In this document: piece after piece, positions 37,733 to 46,410 of the stretch | How positions within the stretch are numbered: position 1 is the stretch's first letter | Layout of the letters: every line of letters starts with the position of its first letter | Source: RYN-230 sp963814645 | GTDB lineage: Bacteria; Actinomycetota; Actinomycetes; Streptosporangiales; Streptosporangiaceae | Assembly (NCBI GenBank): GCA_963814645.1 | Contig: CAWFDX010000009.1 | Span: forward strand, 992,001 to 1,056,000 | Reading direction: 5' to 3' | Length of the DNA stretch: 64,000 nucleotides | Notes under the pieces: generated by a model | The model's input: only the letters and a program-made list of their open reading frames with translations | What the model was told of the DNA's origin: nothing | The model's database searches: none | Position numbers and translations under genes: made by a program

Positions 37733-38782
37733 CTACCAGGAATCGGCGCCGAACGCGTCGTCCTCGTGGCCGCCCGGGCTGGAGGACAGCAGCTTGAGGT
37801 CGGACTCCACCATCATCGTGATCAGCTCGGTGAACCCGGTCTTCGGTTTCCAGCCGAGCTGCTGCGCGGCCTTGGCCGGGTCGGCGCACAGCTGGTCCAC
37901 CTCGGCCGGCCGGACGAACGCGGCGTCCACCGTGACGTGCTCCCGCCAGTCCAGCCCGGCCACGCTGAACGCCAGATCGACGAGTTCGTCGACGCTGTGC
38001 GTGACCCCGGTGCCCACGACGTAGTCGGCAGGCTCGTCCTGGGCCAGCATCAGGTGCATGGCCCGGACGTAGTCGCCGGCGAAGCCCCAGTCCCGCCGGG
38101 CCCACAGGGTGCCCAGCCGGAGCTGCCGCTCGTGGCCGAGCTTGATCCGGGCCACCCCGAGGGACACCTTGCGGCTGACGAACTCCGCGCCGCGCCGCGG
38201 CGACTCGTGATTGAACAAGATCCCGGACACCGCGTACATGCCATACGACTCGCGGTAGTTCTGGGTCAGGAAGTGCCCGTATGCCTTGGCCACCCCGTAC
38301 GGGCTGCGCGGGTGGAACGGGGTCCGCTCGTGCTGCGGCGACTCCCGCACCTTGCCGAACATCTCCGACGAGGACGCCTGGTAGAAGCGGATCTGCGAGC
38401 CGCGCGGGGTGCGCGAGGCGCTGATCCCGCTGCACACCCGGATGGCCTCCAGCACCCGGAGCACGCCCAGGCCCGTCACCTCACCGGTCAGCTCGGCCTG
38501 CTGCCAGGACATCGGCACGTAGGAGATCGCGGCCAGGTTGTAGACCTCGTCCGGTTGCACCCGCTCCACCGCGGAGATCAGGCTGCCCTGGTCGAGCAGG
38601 TCACCGCGGACCAGCCGGATATCGCCGAGCAGCTCACGGACCCGGCGGACCCGCGGGTTGGACTGGCCGCGGACCAGCCCCCACACCTCGTACCCCTGGG
38701 CCAGCAGGTACTCGGCCAGGTAGGACCCGTCCTGCCCGGTGATCCCGGTGATCAGTGCACGCCTCGTCAGCGGAGCCTCCAT
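37733..38782 (-). CDS. gmd: GDP-mannose 4,6-dehydratase
   Basis: Gmd turns GDP-D-mannose into GDP-4-keto-6-deoxy-mannose, the first step to fucose, rhamnose or related sugars. The 349-residue short-chain dehydrogenase starts TRRALITGITGQDGSYLAEYL (NADP-binding), has the catalytic Thr/Ser-Glu region QASSSEMFGKVRESPQ and the YxxxK pair in YGVAKAYGHF, and the family-typical FNHESPRRG. No second sugar enzyme sits beside it, but glycosyltransferase and methyltransferase genes face away from it just upstream, so its product could feed that cluster. Confidence 0.93.
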   Translation of the reverse strand: MEAPLTRRALITGITGQDGSYLAEYLLAQGYEVWGLVRGQSNPRVRRVRELLGDIRLVRGDLLDQGSLISAVERVQPDEVYNLAAISYVPMSWQQAELTGEVTGLGVLRVLEAIRVCSGISASRTPRGSQIRFYQASSSEMFGKVRESPQHERTPFHPRSPYGVAKAYGHFLTQNYRESYGMYAVSGILFNHESPRRGAEFVSRKVSLGVARIKLGHERQLRLGTLWARRDWGFAGDYVRAMHLMLAQDEPADYVVGTGVTHSVDELVDLAFSVAGLDWREHVTVDAAFVRPAEVDQLCADPAKAAQQLGWKPKTGFTELITMMVESDLKLLSSSPGGHEDDAFGADSW

Positions 38783-38953
38783 CCCAAACCACCTCAGGGG
38801 TACGTCGGCGCAGCTTACCGGGCATGGCCACGGCGCCGCCGCCGGCCACCAGACAGCGGCGCGTCCCGGCTCCGAGCGGCCCCTGTACCCGGTGGTAATG
38901 TTCGCTCCCTAACCGGCAGCGTCATGCGGTGCGGACGAAAGGTGCAAACCTGC

Positions 38954-40207
38954 GTGCTGACCACGGATCACCCGCTGCGCATCGCACTGCTTTCCTACCG
39001 CAGCAAACCGCATTGCGGCGGCCAGGGGATCTACCTGCGCCACCTGTCCCGCGAGCTGGCCGCGCTCGGGCACCACGTCGAGGTGTTCTCCGGCCAGCCC
39101 TACCCGGAGCTGGAACCGGGGCCGGTGCTCCGCGAGGTGCCCAGCCTCGACCTGTACCGGGATGACGACCCGTTCCGCACGCCGCGGCTAGCTGAGTACC
39201 GGGACTGGATCGACGCGCTGGAATTCGGCGTGATGAAGACCGGCGCGTTCCCCGAGCCGCTCACCTTCAGCCTGCGCGCGCTGCGCCTGCTGCGCGGCCG
39301 CCGGGCCGACTTCGACCTGGTGCACGACAACCAGGTGCTGGCCTACGGGATGCTCGGCCTGCCCCGGATCGGCCTGCCCCTGGTGACCAGCATCCACCAC
39401 CCGATCAGCGTGGACCGGCGGATCGAGCTGGCCGCGGCGCACGGCAAGCAGTGGCTGGGCAAGTGGCGCTGGTACTCGTTCGTCCGGATGCAGGGCCGGG
39501 TGGCCCGCCGGGTCGGGCCGATCCTGACCGCCTCGCAGGCGTCCCGGGCCGACATCTGCCGGGATTTCCGGGTCGATCCGGAGCAGGTGCACGTGATCCC
39601 GCTCGGCGTGGACACCCGGCTGTTCCACCCCCGCCCCGCGCCCCGGGTGCCGGGCCGGATCGTGGCCGTGGCCAGTGCGGACTCGCCGCTCAAGGGAGTG
39701 GCCACGCTGCTCGCGGCGGTGGCCAAGCTGACCGTGGAGCGGGACGCGCAGCTGACCGTGGTGGGCAAGCCGTCGGCCGGCGGCCCGACCGAGCGGCTGG
39801 TCGGTGAGCTGGCCCTGGGCGACCGGGTCCGCTTCGTGCACGGCATCAGCGACACCGAGCTGGCCGAACTGTGCGCCAGCGCCGAGATCGCCGTCGTTCC
39901 CTCGCTGTACGAGGGCTTCTCGCTGCCCGCGGTGGAACACATGGCGTCCGGGACGCCGCTGGTGGCCAGCCGGACCGGGGCGCTGCCCGAGGTGACCGGG
40001 GACGCGGCCCGGCTGGTCGAGCCGGGCAACCCGGACGAGCTGGCGGCCACCCTGCGCGATCTGCTCGACTCACCCGCCGAGCGGGACCGGCTGGGCGCGG
40101 CCGCCTGGCAGCGGGTGCAGGAGCGGTTCGCCTGGAGCGCGGTGGCCCGGGCCACGGTGCACCGGTACCGCACCGCGATCGAGACGAACGGGGCCCGGGC
40201 GTGCTGA
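38954..40207 (+). CDS. GT4 family glycosyltransferase
   Basis: The 417-residue protein has the GT-B fold of family 4: N-terminal SYRSKPHCGGQGIYLRHLS and DLVHDNQVLAYG, a linker, and the C-terminal donor site with GVDTRLFHP and the EX7E motif in ALYEGFSLPAVEHMASGTPL-like sequence (PSLYEGFSLPAVEH). It transfers a sugar from an activated donor. GTG 38954 is my start (GAAAGG 11 bases before); ATG 38924 is the alternative. It is translationally coupled to the methyltransferase that follows (GTG start overlaps its stop). Confidence 0.88.
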   Translation: MLTTDHPLRIALLSYRSKPHCGGQGIYLRHLSRELAALGHHVEVFSGQPYPELEPGPVLREVPSLDLYRDDDPFRTPRLAEYRDWIDALEFGVMKTGAFPEPLTFSLRALRLLRGRRADFDLVHDNQVLAYGMLGLPRIGLPLVTSIHHPISVDRRIELAAAHGKQWLGKWRWYSFVRMQGRVARRVGPILTASQASRADICRDFRVDPEQVHVIPLGVDTRLFHPRPAPRVPGRIVAVASADSPLKGVATLLAAVAKLTVERDAQLTVVGKPSAGGPTERLVGELALGDRVRFVHGISDTELAELCASAEIAVVPSLYEGFSLPAVEHMASGTPLVASRTGALPEVTGDAARLVEPGNPDELAATLRDLLDSPAERDRLGAAAWQRVQERFAWSAVARATVHRYRTAIETNGARAC

Positions 40208-40971
40208 CCGTGGACTTCCGGCGGCTCCCGGTCGGCCCGGGTGACCGCGTGCTCGACCTCGGCTGCGGCGCCGGGCGGCACGCCTTCGAGTCGCTGCGCC
40301 GCGGCGCCACCGTGGTGGCGCTGGACGCGGACGCCGCCGAGTTGCGCGGGGTGGCCGAGATGGCCGCGGCCATGCACGAGGCGGGCGAGACTCCGGCCAG
40401 CGCGGACGCCCGAACGGTCTGCGGCGACGCGACCGCGATGCCGTTCCCCGACGGGGCGTTCGACCGGGTCATCGCGGCCGAGGTGCTCGAGCACATCCCC
40501 GCCGACCAGCAGGCGCTGGCCGAGATCACCAGGGTGCTGCGCCCCGGCGGCCTGCTGGGCGTCACCGTGCCGGCCTGGCTGCCGGAACGGATCTGCTGGC
40601 GGCTGTCCGATGACTACCACAACACGCCCGGCGGGCACGTCCGGATCTACACCCGGGCGGAGATGGAAGCCAAGCTCACCGCGGCCGGCCTGCGGGTCGG
40701 CGGGCACCACCACGCGCACGGCCTGCACTCGCCGTACTGGTGGCTGAAATGCGCGGTCGGCGTGCACCAGGACGACCATCCGCTGGCCCGCGCCTACCAC
40801 CGGCTGCTGGTCTGGGACATCATGCAGCGGCCCGCGGCGACCCGGCTGGCCGAGCAGGCGCTGAACCCGCTGATCGGCAAGAGCCTGGTCATCTACGCGG
40901 AGAAGCCGGACGCCCCGCCCAGCGTGCAGCGCCCCGCCCCGGCCACCGAGCGGGCGCATGCCGTCGCCTGA
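40201..40971 (+). CDS. class I SAM-dependent methyltransferase
   Basis: GTG 40201 lies inside the last codons of the glycosyltransferase. The 256-residue protein has a Rossmann SAM-binding site VLDLGCGAGRHAFESL, the acidic VVALDADAAEL, and post-motifs VCGDATAMPFPDGAFDRVIA and LRPGGLLGVTVP, as in UbiE/Methyltransf_11. The coupling to a glycosyltransferase suggests methylation of a sugar or its carrier. The next gene overlaps it by 14 bp. Confidence 0.88.
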   Translation: MLTVDFRRLPVGPGDRVLDLGCGAGRHAFESLRRGATVVALDADAAELRGVAEMAAAMHEAGETPASADARTVCGDATAMPFPDGAFDRVIAAEVLEHIPADQQALAEITRVLRPGGLLGVTVPAWLPERICWRLSDDYHNTPGGHVRIYTRAEMEAKLTAAGLRVGGHHHAHGLHSPYWWLKCAVGVHQDDHPLARAYHRLLVWDIMQRPAATRLAEQALNPLIGKSLVIYAEKPDAPPSVQRPAPATERAHAVA

Positions 40972-42085
40972 GGCGCTGGCCAGCTCGCTGAGCGTGGCCG
41001 ACAAGCCGGTACCCGCGCTGCCCGGCGTCCTGACCGCCGCCGAGGTGCTGGCCACCGGCGAGCACATCGCCGCCCGGCAGGCGCCCTCCGGCGCGATCAG
41101 CTGGCCGGACGGGCACACCGACGCGTGGAATCACGTGGAGTGCGCGATGGCGCTGTCCGCGTGCGGGCTGACCGGACCCGCCCGGCTGGCCTACGACTGG
41201 CTGCGGCAGACCCAGCGCCCGGACGGCTCGTGGCCGAAGCGGATCAGCGGCGAAACGGTGACCGACGCCGGCGGTGAGAGCAACCAGGCCGCTTACGCCG
41301 CCGTGGGCGCCTGGCACGAGTTCCAGCTCACCGGGGACGAGGCGTTCCTGGCCCAGATGTGGCCCGCGGTGCAGCGGGCGATCGGGTTCGTGCTGTCCCT
41401 GCAGGTGCCGCGGGGCGAGATCCTCTGGCAGCGCGCGGCCGACGGCACGGCGGCCAGCTATGCGCTGCTCACCGGGTGCGCCAGCACGTACCAGAGCCTG
41501 CGCTGCGCGGTCTGGCTGGCCGATTACCTGGGCGAGCCGCAGCCCGCCTGGGAACTGGCCGCCGGCCGGCTGGGTCACGTGGTGGCCAGCCACCCGGAGG
41601 CGTTCGCGGACAAGAGCCGGTTCGCGATGGACTGGTACTACCCGGTGCTGGCCGGCCCGGTGCGCGGCCCGGCCGGGCTGGACCGGCTGGACGAGCAGTG
41701 GGCCGAGTTCGTGGTCCCCGGGCTGGGCGTGCGCTGCGTCCGGGACCAGCCGTGGATCACCGGGGCGGAAACCTGCGAGCTGGCCATGGCGCTGCACGCG
41801 GCGGATGACCACAGCCGGGCCCGCCAGATGTTCGCCGACATCCAGCATCTGCGGGACGGTGACGGCGGCTACTGGACCGGGTGGCAGTTCGCCAACCAGG
41901 CGCACTTCCCGGCCGAACGGAGCAGCTGGACGGCGGCCGCGATGGTGCTGGCCGCCGATGTGCTGTCCGGCACCACCCCGGCCGCGGCCATGTTCCGTGA
42001 CGTGCCGCCCCCGCCGCCGGCCGAGCCCGGCTCGGCCATGCACTGCTTCTCGGCCCGCTGCCGCCCGTCGCTCGGCCCGCGCTAG
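40958..42085 (+). CDS. alpha/alpha-toroid protein (prenyltransferase/squalene cyclase-like annotation)
   Basis: The 375-residue protein looks like an alpha/alpha-barrel: repeated helices with LRQTQRPDGSWPKRI, which matches a QW-type motif (QxxxGxW), and further Trp-rich helices. It lacks the DxDD and catalytic DCTAE-like motifs of terpene cyclases and any farnesyl-binding signature, so a prenyltransferase reaction is unproven; a glycan-processing toroid is equally possible. It overlaps the methyltransferase by 14 bp, so the three genes form one operon. I cannot give the reaction. Confidence 0.6.
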   Translation: MPSPEALASSLSVADKPVPALPGVLTAAEVLATGEHIAARQAPSGAISWPDGHTDAWNHVECAMALSACGLTGPARLAYDWLRQTQRPDGSWPKRISGETVTDAGGESNQAAYAAVGAWHEFQLTGDEAFLAQMWPAVQRAIGFVLSLQVPRGEILWQRAADGTAASYALLTGCASTYQSLRCAVWLADYLGEPQPAWELAAGRLGHVVASHPEAFADKSRFAMDWYYPVLAGPVRGPAGLDRLDEQWAEFVVPGLGVRCVRDQPWITGAETCELAMALHAADDHSRARQMFADIQHLRDGDGGYWTGWQFANQAHFPAERSSWTAAAMVLAADVLSGTTPAAAMFRDVPPPPPAEPGSAMHCFSARCRPSLGPR

Positions 42086-42094
42086 CCGCCGGCG

Positions 42095-42727
42095 CTAGCC
42101 GGTGCGCTCCAGCACGCGCAGCGAGCCGTGCACGGACACCTCGGTGAACTCGGCTGACTCCAGCGCGCGCCGGTAGATCCGGTACGGGGCCTGGCCGCCG
42201 TCGGCCGGATCCGGGAACACGTCGTGAATGGCCAGCGCCCCGCCGGGCGCGACCCAGGGCGCCCAGTTGGCGTAGTCGGCCTGCGCTGCCTCGTCGGTGT
42301 GCCCCCCGTCGATGAACAGCATGCCGAGCGGGGCCCGCCACAGCCCGGCCAGCTGCGCCGACCGGCCGACTACGGCGATGACCTGGTCCTCCAGGCCAGC
42401 CGCGGCCAGCGTGGCGCGGAAGCCGGGCAGCGTGTCCAGCCGCCCGGTCCGCTCGTCCACCAGCGCCGGGTCGTGGTAGTCCCAGCCCGGCTGGTTCTCC
42501 TCCGAGCCGTGGTGATGATCCACCGTGATCACCAGCTGGCCCGCCTGCCGCGCCGCGGCGGCCAGGTAGATGGTGGATTTGCCGCAGTAGGTGCCGATCT
42601 CCAGGATCGGCCCGCGGCCGGCGTAGGCGGCCGCGGTCGCGTACAGGGCCAGCCCCTCGGCCGGCGGCATGAACCCCTTGGCCGCCTCGGCTGCGGCCCG
42701 TAGCTCCGCTGGCATCCCCATCGGCAC
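42095..42727 (-). CDS. class I SAM-dependent methyltransferase (Methyltransf_24 type)
   Basis: The 210-residue protein has GRGPILEIGTYCGKSTIYLAA at the SAM site, VITVDHHHGSEE for motif II, and MLFIDGGHTDEAAQADYANW, hallmarks of the Methyltransf_24 group (cephalosporin hydroxylase-like), which often act on sugars or O-linked groups. It is convergent with the toroid gene across nine bp, so it could be a member of the same functional cluster. Confidence 0.85.
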   Translation of the reverse strand: MPMGMPAELRAAAEAAKGFMPPAEGLALYATAAAYAGRGPILEIGTYCGKSTIYLAAAARQAGQLVITVDHHHGSEENQPGWDYHDPALVDERTGRLDTLPGFRATLAAAGLEDQVIAVVGRSAQLAGLWRAPLGMLFIDGGHTDEAAQADYANWAPWVAPGGALAIHDVFPDPADGGQAPYRIYRRALESAEFTEVSVHGSLRVLERTG

Positions 42728-42860
42728 CCCAAAACCCTAATTTTTTGAACGCCCGCTGGTGGTACTCGGCGGCCCGGGCGCGCGGTGTGCGCGGGGGCTG
42801 TCATCGGCCGGGCCGGGACGTACTGTAGCGCTGGACACTCCGGCGAAGGAGGGCAACGCG

Positions 42861-43052
42861 ATGCGGGTGCTGGTCGATCGCGACCTGTGCGAGGCCAACG
42901 GGGTATGCGCCGGGCTGGCGCCCGGCGTGTTCGACCTCGACGACGAGGACTACCTGCACATCGCCGCCGGGGAGGTGCCCGCGGGGTCGGCGGACCTGGT
43001 CCGCCGCGCGGTGGCATCCTGCCCGCGGCTGGCGCTCAGCCTGGCCGACTGA
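42861..43052 (+). CDS. small [3Fe-4S]-type ferredoxin
   Basis: The 63-residue protein starts at ATG 42861 after AAGGAGGG. Cys residues sit in LCEANGVCAGLAP and ASCPRLAL, giving the three-cysteine pattern of single-cluster [3Fe-4S] ferredoxins that donate electrons to cytochromes P450. No P450 or ferredoxin reductase is present nearby. The gene ends in a repetitive GC-rich spacer that folds into a short hairpin. Confidence 0.88.
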   Translation: MRVLVDRDLCEANGVCAGLAPGVFDLDDEDYLHIAAGEVPAGSADLVRRAVASCPRLALSLAD

Positions 43053-43056
43053 GCCG

Positions 43057-43075
43057 GCCCGCTTAGCCAGCGGGC
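43057..43075. terminator. hairpin between convergent ferredoxin and mntP
   Basis: GCCCGC / GCGGGC stem with loop TTAGCCA, six base pairs, five bases after the ferredoxin stop. Flanking copies of GCCGACTGAGCCGGCC make the spacer repetitive. Confidence 0.5.
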
Positions 43076-43101
43076 TGAGCCAGCCGACTGAGCCGGCCGG
43101 G

Positions 43102-43671
43102 TCAGAGCACCCCGGCTGCCAGCGCGACGCCGACCCCGACCAGGATGGCCCCGCCGATCTGCTCGCCGCGGCGGCCGGCCGTAGCGCCGAGCCGGCCGCC
43201 GAGTTCCAGCCCAGCCAGCGACATCAGTACGCTGACCGCCCCGATGACGATGGCCGCCTCGGCCACACTGATATTCAGCGTGCCCAGTGCGAACCCGGCG
43301 GCCAGGTTGTCCAGGCTGAGCGCGAACGCGGTGACGATCAGCCTGCCCAGGCCCATGGTGTGGGCCGGGTGCACCCCCGGCGCGCTCCCGGCCGGCCAGG
43401 CCGGCTGGCGCAGCGCCCGGAGCACCGTGACAGCGCCCATGATGATCAGTAGGCCAGCGCCGATCCAGCGGGCCAGGTGGCCAATGCCGGTAGCCACCCC
43501 GGCCCCGATGACCAGGCCGATGATGGGCATCCCGGTCTCGAACGCGCCGAACACCAGCGCCACCCGCAGCCTGGTCGCCGCGGTGACACCGCCGAAGCCA
43601 ATGCCGATGGCCGCGGCCAGGTTGCCCAAGCCAACCGAGGCCGCGACGAGCAGGAGAGGCAGCACGCGCAC
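43102..43671 (-). CDS. MntP-like manganese efflux protein
   Basis: The 189-residue protein has six predicted membrane helices in two repeats. GVTAATRLRVALVFGAFETGMPIIGL and AFALSLDNLAAGFALGT are the paired motifs of MntP (the conserved Asp in the second is DN). MntP exports Mn2+. The gene follows the VOC protein by 22 bp and may be part of a four-gene set with serpin and aminotransferase. The GTG start lies at 43671. Confidence 0.88.
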   Translation of the reverse strand: MRVLPLLLVAASVGLGNLAAAIGIGFGGVTAATRLRVALVFGAFETGMPIIGLVIGAGVATGIGHLARWIGAGLLIIMGAVTVLRALRQPAWPAGSAPGVHPAHTMGLGRLIVTAFALSLDNLAAGFALGTLNISVAEAAIVIGAVSVLMSLAGLELGGRLGATAGRRGEQIGGAILVGVGVALAAGVL

Positions 43672-43693
43672 AGGCTAGAACCGGAGGCCGGGC

Positions 43694-44047
43694 TCAGTGC
43701 GCCGGTTCCTGCAGCTCGATCCGGTTTCCGGCCGGATCGTCGAGGAACGACTGCCGCCCGGTGCCGACCGGGACCGGATCGGTCACCGTGACCCCCTGCC
43801 CGCGCAGTTCCGCCACCACCGCGTCCAGGTCGGACACGGCCAGCGCGAAGTGCTGGCCGAGCGGCGGCGGGACGTCCGCCTCGATGAGGTGGATCTGCTG
43901 GCCGCCGGCGTCGAGCCAGGCGCCGCCGAAGCTGAAGTCCGGCCGGTCGGCCCGCTCGGTCAGGCCGAGCACCTGGGTGTAGAAGCCGAGCGCGGCCGGG
44001 ACGTCACGGACATTGAGCGAAACATGGTGCAGCCCGTCAGGTCTCAT
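43694..44047 (-). CDS. VOC family (glyoxalase-like) protein
   Basis: The 117-residue protein has one vicinal-oxygen-chelate module: HHVSLNVRDVPAALGFYTQVLGL at the start, metal-ligand His in QQIHLIEAD, and DPAGNRIELQEPA at the end. Such proteins include glyoxalases, dioxygenases and antibiotic-resistance proteins. The reaction cannot be deduced. It lies 16 bp after the serpin stop and 22 bp before mntP. Confidence 0.85.
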   Translation of the reverse strand: MRPDGLHHVSLNVRDVPAALGFYTQVLGLTERADRPDFSFGGAWLDAGGQQIHLIEADVPPPLGQHFALAVSDLDAVVAELRGQGVTVTDPVPVGTGRQSFLDDPAGNRIELQEPAH

Positions 44048-44063
44048 AAGTCCAGTTTCGCAG

Positions 44064-45200
44064 TCAGTCCTGCTTCCGGCCAGGGTCAGTGACCCGGCCG
44101 AGGAACAGCGGCAGCCCGCTGGCCAGCTCGGTGATGGCGAACAGGAACGGCCGGTCCACGGTCAGCTCGACCGGCGGGTCGGGGATCATCACCCGGGCGG
44201 CCGCCCTGATCACCACGGCGGTGGCCGCGGCCGCCTCGGTGCCCTGCTCGGCCACGTCGAGATAGGCCTGGTGCACGACGTCGCTGATGTGCACCGGCTG
44301 GGCGGTGGTGATGCCGGTGAAGTCGGCCCGGCTGGTGAACGCCAGCGGCATACCCATCGCGGCCAGCGCGGCACCGAGGCTGAACTGGCCGGTCACCCGG
44401 AACCTGGGCAGCGCCAGGGTGACCTGGCGGGTGGCCAGCCCGGCCAGCAGGCCGGCCAGGCCGTCGCGGGCCAGCCGGGACTCGACCGGCGCCAGCGGGC
44501 CGTCGGGCAGCACGATGACCATGCCGAGCCGCTGCCCGGTATACGGCAGCTCCACCACCTGGTACCCGTTGCCGCGCAGGTAGCGCAGCCGCTCCCGGAG
44601 CCGCATGGTGGGCACCGGCTGCCCGGTGCCGGGCACCGGGTGGAACGGGGCATCCTGGGTCGCGCCCGGCGGGAACGGGAATGTCCAGGCGGCCTTCAGG
44701 TACACGGCGCTGGCCAGCACGAGGCGGGTGGCCACGCTGATGGCGCCGGGCGGGATCAGGCCGGTGATCTTCCCCGCGGTCTGCTCGGCGATCAGTTCGT
44801 TGATCTGCTGCCGGGCCGGGCCGGCCGCCTCGATGAAGTCGGCCACCCGGAGCTGGGCGCACGCCGCCTGGGCCAGCGCCGCGGTGAAGTCCGGCTGCAG
44901 CGGCAGCCCGGACTGCACCCAGACGGTGTTCGGCGCGCGCAGCGTGAGATTGCCGGCCGCCACGCTGTCCAGCAGGGCGCAGGTCTCCAGCAGCCCGGCC
45001 GCCGCGTCCTGCGGCTTGGCCAGGCGCAGCGTGGCAGCCAGTTGCCCGGCCGTCTCGCCACGCGCGCCGAGCAGCGTCATCCGCAGCGCGGTGCCGATAC
45101 TGGCCGGGGAGATGACCAGGTTGCCGGCCCCGCCCAGCGCCGCGTACAGGCCCGCGCCGAACAGGTCGTCCGGCGCCGCAGGGGTCTGGGCGCTAGCCAT
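44064..45200 (-). CDS. serpin family protease inhibitor
   Basis: The 378-residue protein is a serpin, uncommon in bacteria: ISPASIGTALRMTLLGARGETAGQL at the start, TIDRPFLFAI-like VDRPFLFAI and the shutter-region sequence near the C-terminus. The reactive loop hinge GTEAAAATA has the small residues needed for insertion, so it should be inhibitory; the P1 residue lies in the AARVM stretch that follows. There is no signal peptide, so its target would be cytoplasmic unless it leaves the cell another way. It overlaps the upstream aminotransferase by eight bases. Confidence 0.93.
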   Translation of the reverse strand: MASAQTPAAPDDLFGAGLYAALGGAGNLVISPASIGTALRMTLLGARGETAGQLAATLRLAKPQDAAAGLLETCALLDSVAAGNLTLRAPNTVWVQSGLPLQPDFTAALAQAACAQLRVADFIEAAGPARQQINELIAEQTAGKITGLIPPGAISVATRLVLASAVYLKAAWTFPFPPGATQDAPFHPVPGTGQPVPTMRLRERLRYLRGNGYQVVELPYTGQRLGMVIVLPDGPLAPVESRLARDGLAGLLAGLATRQVTLALPRFRVTGQFSLGAALAAMGMPLAFTSRADFTGITTAQPVHISDVVHQAYLDVAEQGTEAAAATAVVIRAAARVMIPDPPVELTVDRPFLFAITELASGLPLFLGRVTDPGRKQD

Positions 45201-46356
45201 GGACGCGAGCCAGCCGGGCGATCGCTTCCCGCAGCACCTCGTCCTTCTTGCAGAACGCGAACCGCACCTGGCTGCGCCCGGCCGCCTCGTTGTCGTAGAA
45301 CACCGAACTGGGAATGGCCACCACCCCGGCCTGTTCGGGCAGCCGGCGGCAGAAATCCATCCCGTCGGTCTCGCCGAGCGGCCGGATATCCGTGGTCACG
45401 AAGTAGGTGCCGGCCGGCTCGTACACCTCGAACCCGACCTCGGCCAGCCCAGCGCAGAGCAGGTCGCGCTTGCCCCGCAGGTCCTCACCGATCGCGGCGA
45501 AGTAGGCGTCGGGCAGCGCCAGCGCCTGCGCCACCGCGTACTGGAACGGCCCGCCGGTGACGTAGGTGAGGAACTGCTTGACCGTGCGCACCGCGGTGAC
45601 CAGTTCCGGGATACCGGTCACCCAGCCGATCTTCCAGCCGGTAAAGGAGAACGTCTTGGCCGCGGAGCTGATCGTCACGGTGCGCTCGCGCATCCCGGGC
45701 AGGGTGGCGATCGGCACATGCTCTCCGTCGAAGATCAGGTGCTCGTACACCTCGTCGGATACCACCAGCAGGTCGTGCTCGCAGGCCAGCGCCGCGATCT
45801 CGGTCAGCTCGGCCCGGCTGAACACCGCCCCGGTCGGGTTGTGCGGCGTGTTCAGCAGGATGAGCCGGGTGCGCGGGGTGATGGCCGCGCGGAGCGCGGC
45901 CAGGTCGGGCCGGAAGTCCGGCGGGCGCAGCGTCACCGGCACCCGGGCCGCGCCCGCCATGGCCACGCAGGCGGCGTAGGAGTCGTAGTAGGGCTCGAAC
46001 GCGATCGCCTCGTCACCCGGCTCCATCAGCGCGATCAGCGCGGCCGCGATCCCCTCGGTGGCGCCCGCGGTGACCAGCACGTCGGTGTCCGGGTCCAGGT
46101 CGACCCCGTAGAACCGCTTCTGGTGCGCGGCCACCGCGTGCCGCAGTTCGGGGATGCCCGGGCCGGGCGGGTACTGGTTGCCCCGGCCTTCCATGATCGC
46201 CGCCGCAGCCGCCGCGGCGACCTCGGCCGGACCGTCCGTGTCCGGGAAGCCCTGGCCCAGGTTGACCGACCCGGTGGTCAGCGCCAGCGCGGACATCTCA
46301 GCGAAGATCGTCGTGCCCAGCCCGGCCAGCCGCCGGTTCAGCAAAGGTCTGCTCAC
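45193..46356 (-). CDS. pyridoxal phosphate-dependent aminotransferase (DapC/methionine aminotransferase-like)
   Basis: The 387-residue class I/II aminotransferase has NLGQGFPDTDGP at the start, PHNPTGAVF, DEVYEHLIFDG, and the PLP-binding Lys in SSAAKTFSFTGWKIGW. It resembles N-succinyldiaminopimelate aminotransferase (DapC) and kynurenine/methionine aminotransferases; the substrate is not decidable by eye. It may lead a four-gene set with serpin, VOC protein and MntP. It is divergent from the nitrilase gene, whose start is 54 bp away. Confidence 0.9.
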   Translation of the reverse strand: MSRPLLNRRLAGLGTTIFAEMSALALTTGSVNLGQGFPDTDGPAEVAAAAAAAIMEGRGNQYPPGPGIPELRHAVAAHQKRFYGVDLDPDTDVLVTAGATEGIAAALIALMEPGDEAIAFEPYYDSYAACVAMAGAARVPVTLRPPDFRPDLAALRAAITPRTRLILLNTPHNPTGAVFSRAELTEIAALACEHDLLVVSDEVYEHLIFDGEHVPIATLPGMRERTVTISSAAKTFSFTGWKIGWVTGIPELVTAVRTVKQFLTYVTGGPFQYAVAQALALPDAYFAAIGEDLRGKRDLLCAGLAEVGFEVYEPAGTYFVTTDIRPLGETDGMDFCRRLPEQAGVVAIPSSVFYDNEAAGRSQVRFAFCKKDEVLREAIARLARVHG

Positions 46357-46410
46357 GTGGCCATAACATCACAGCGGCGCTCCGGCGCAGCGGTCAACTA
46401 CCCTGCCCCT

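Noticed and set aside
37766..38923. Open frame upstream of the GT4 start, in frame with it
   Set aside because: It is the antisense of gmd; the glycosyltransferase begins near 38924-38954, where family sequence and a ribosome-binding-like site appear.
40958..42085. Naming the toroid protein a prenyltransferase or terpene cyclase
   Set aside because: The DxDD and DCTAE-type catalytic motifs are missing; only one QW-like motif is seen.
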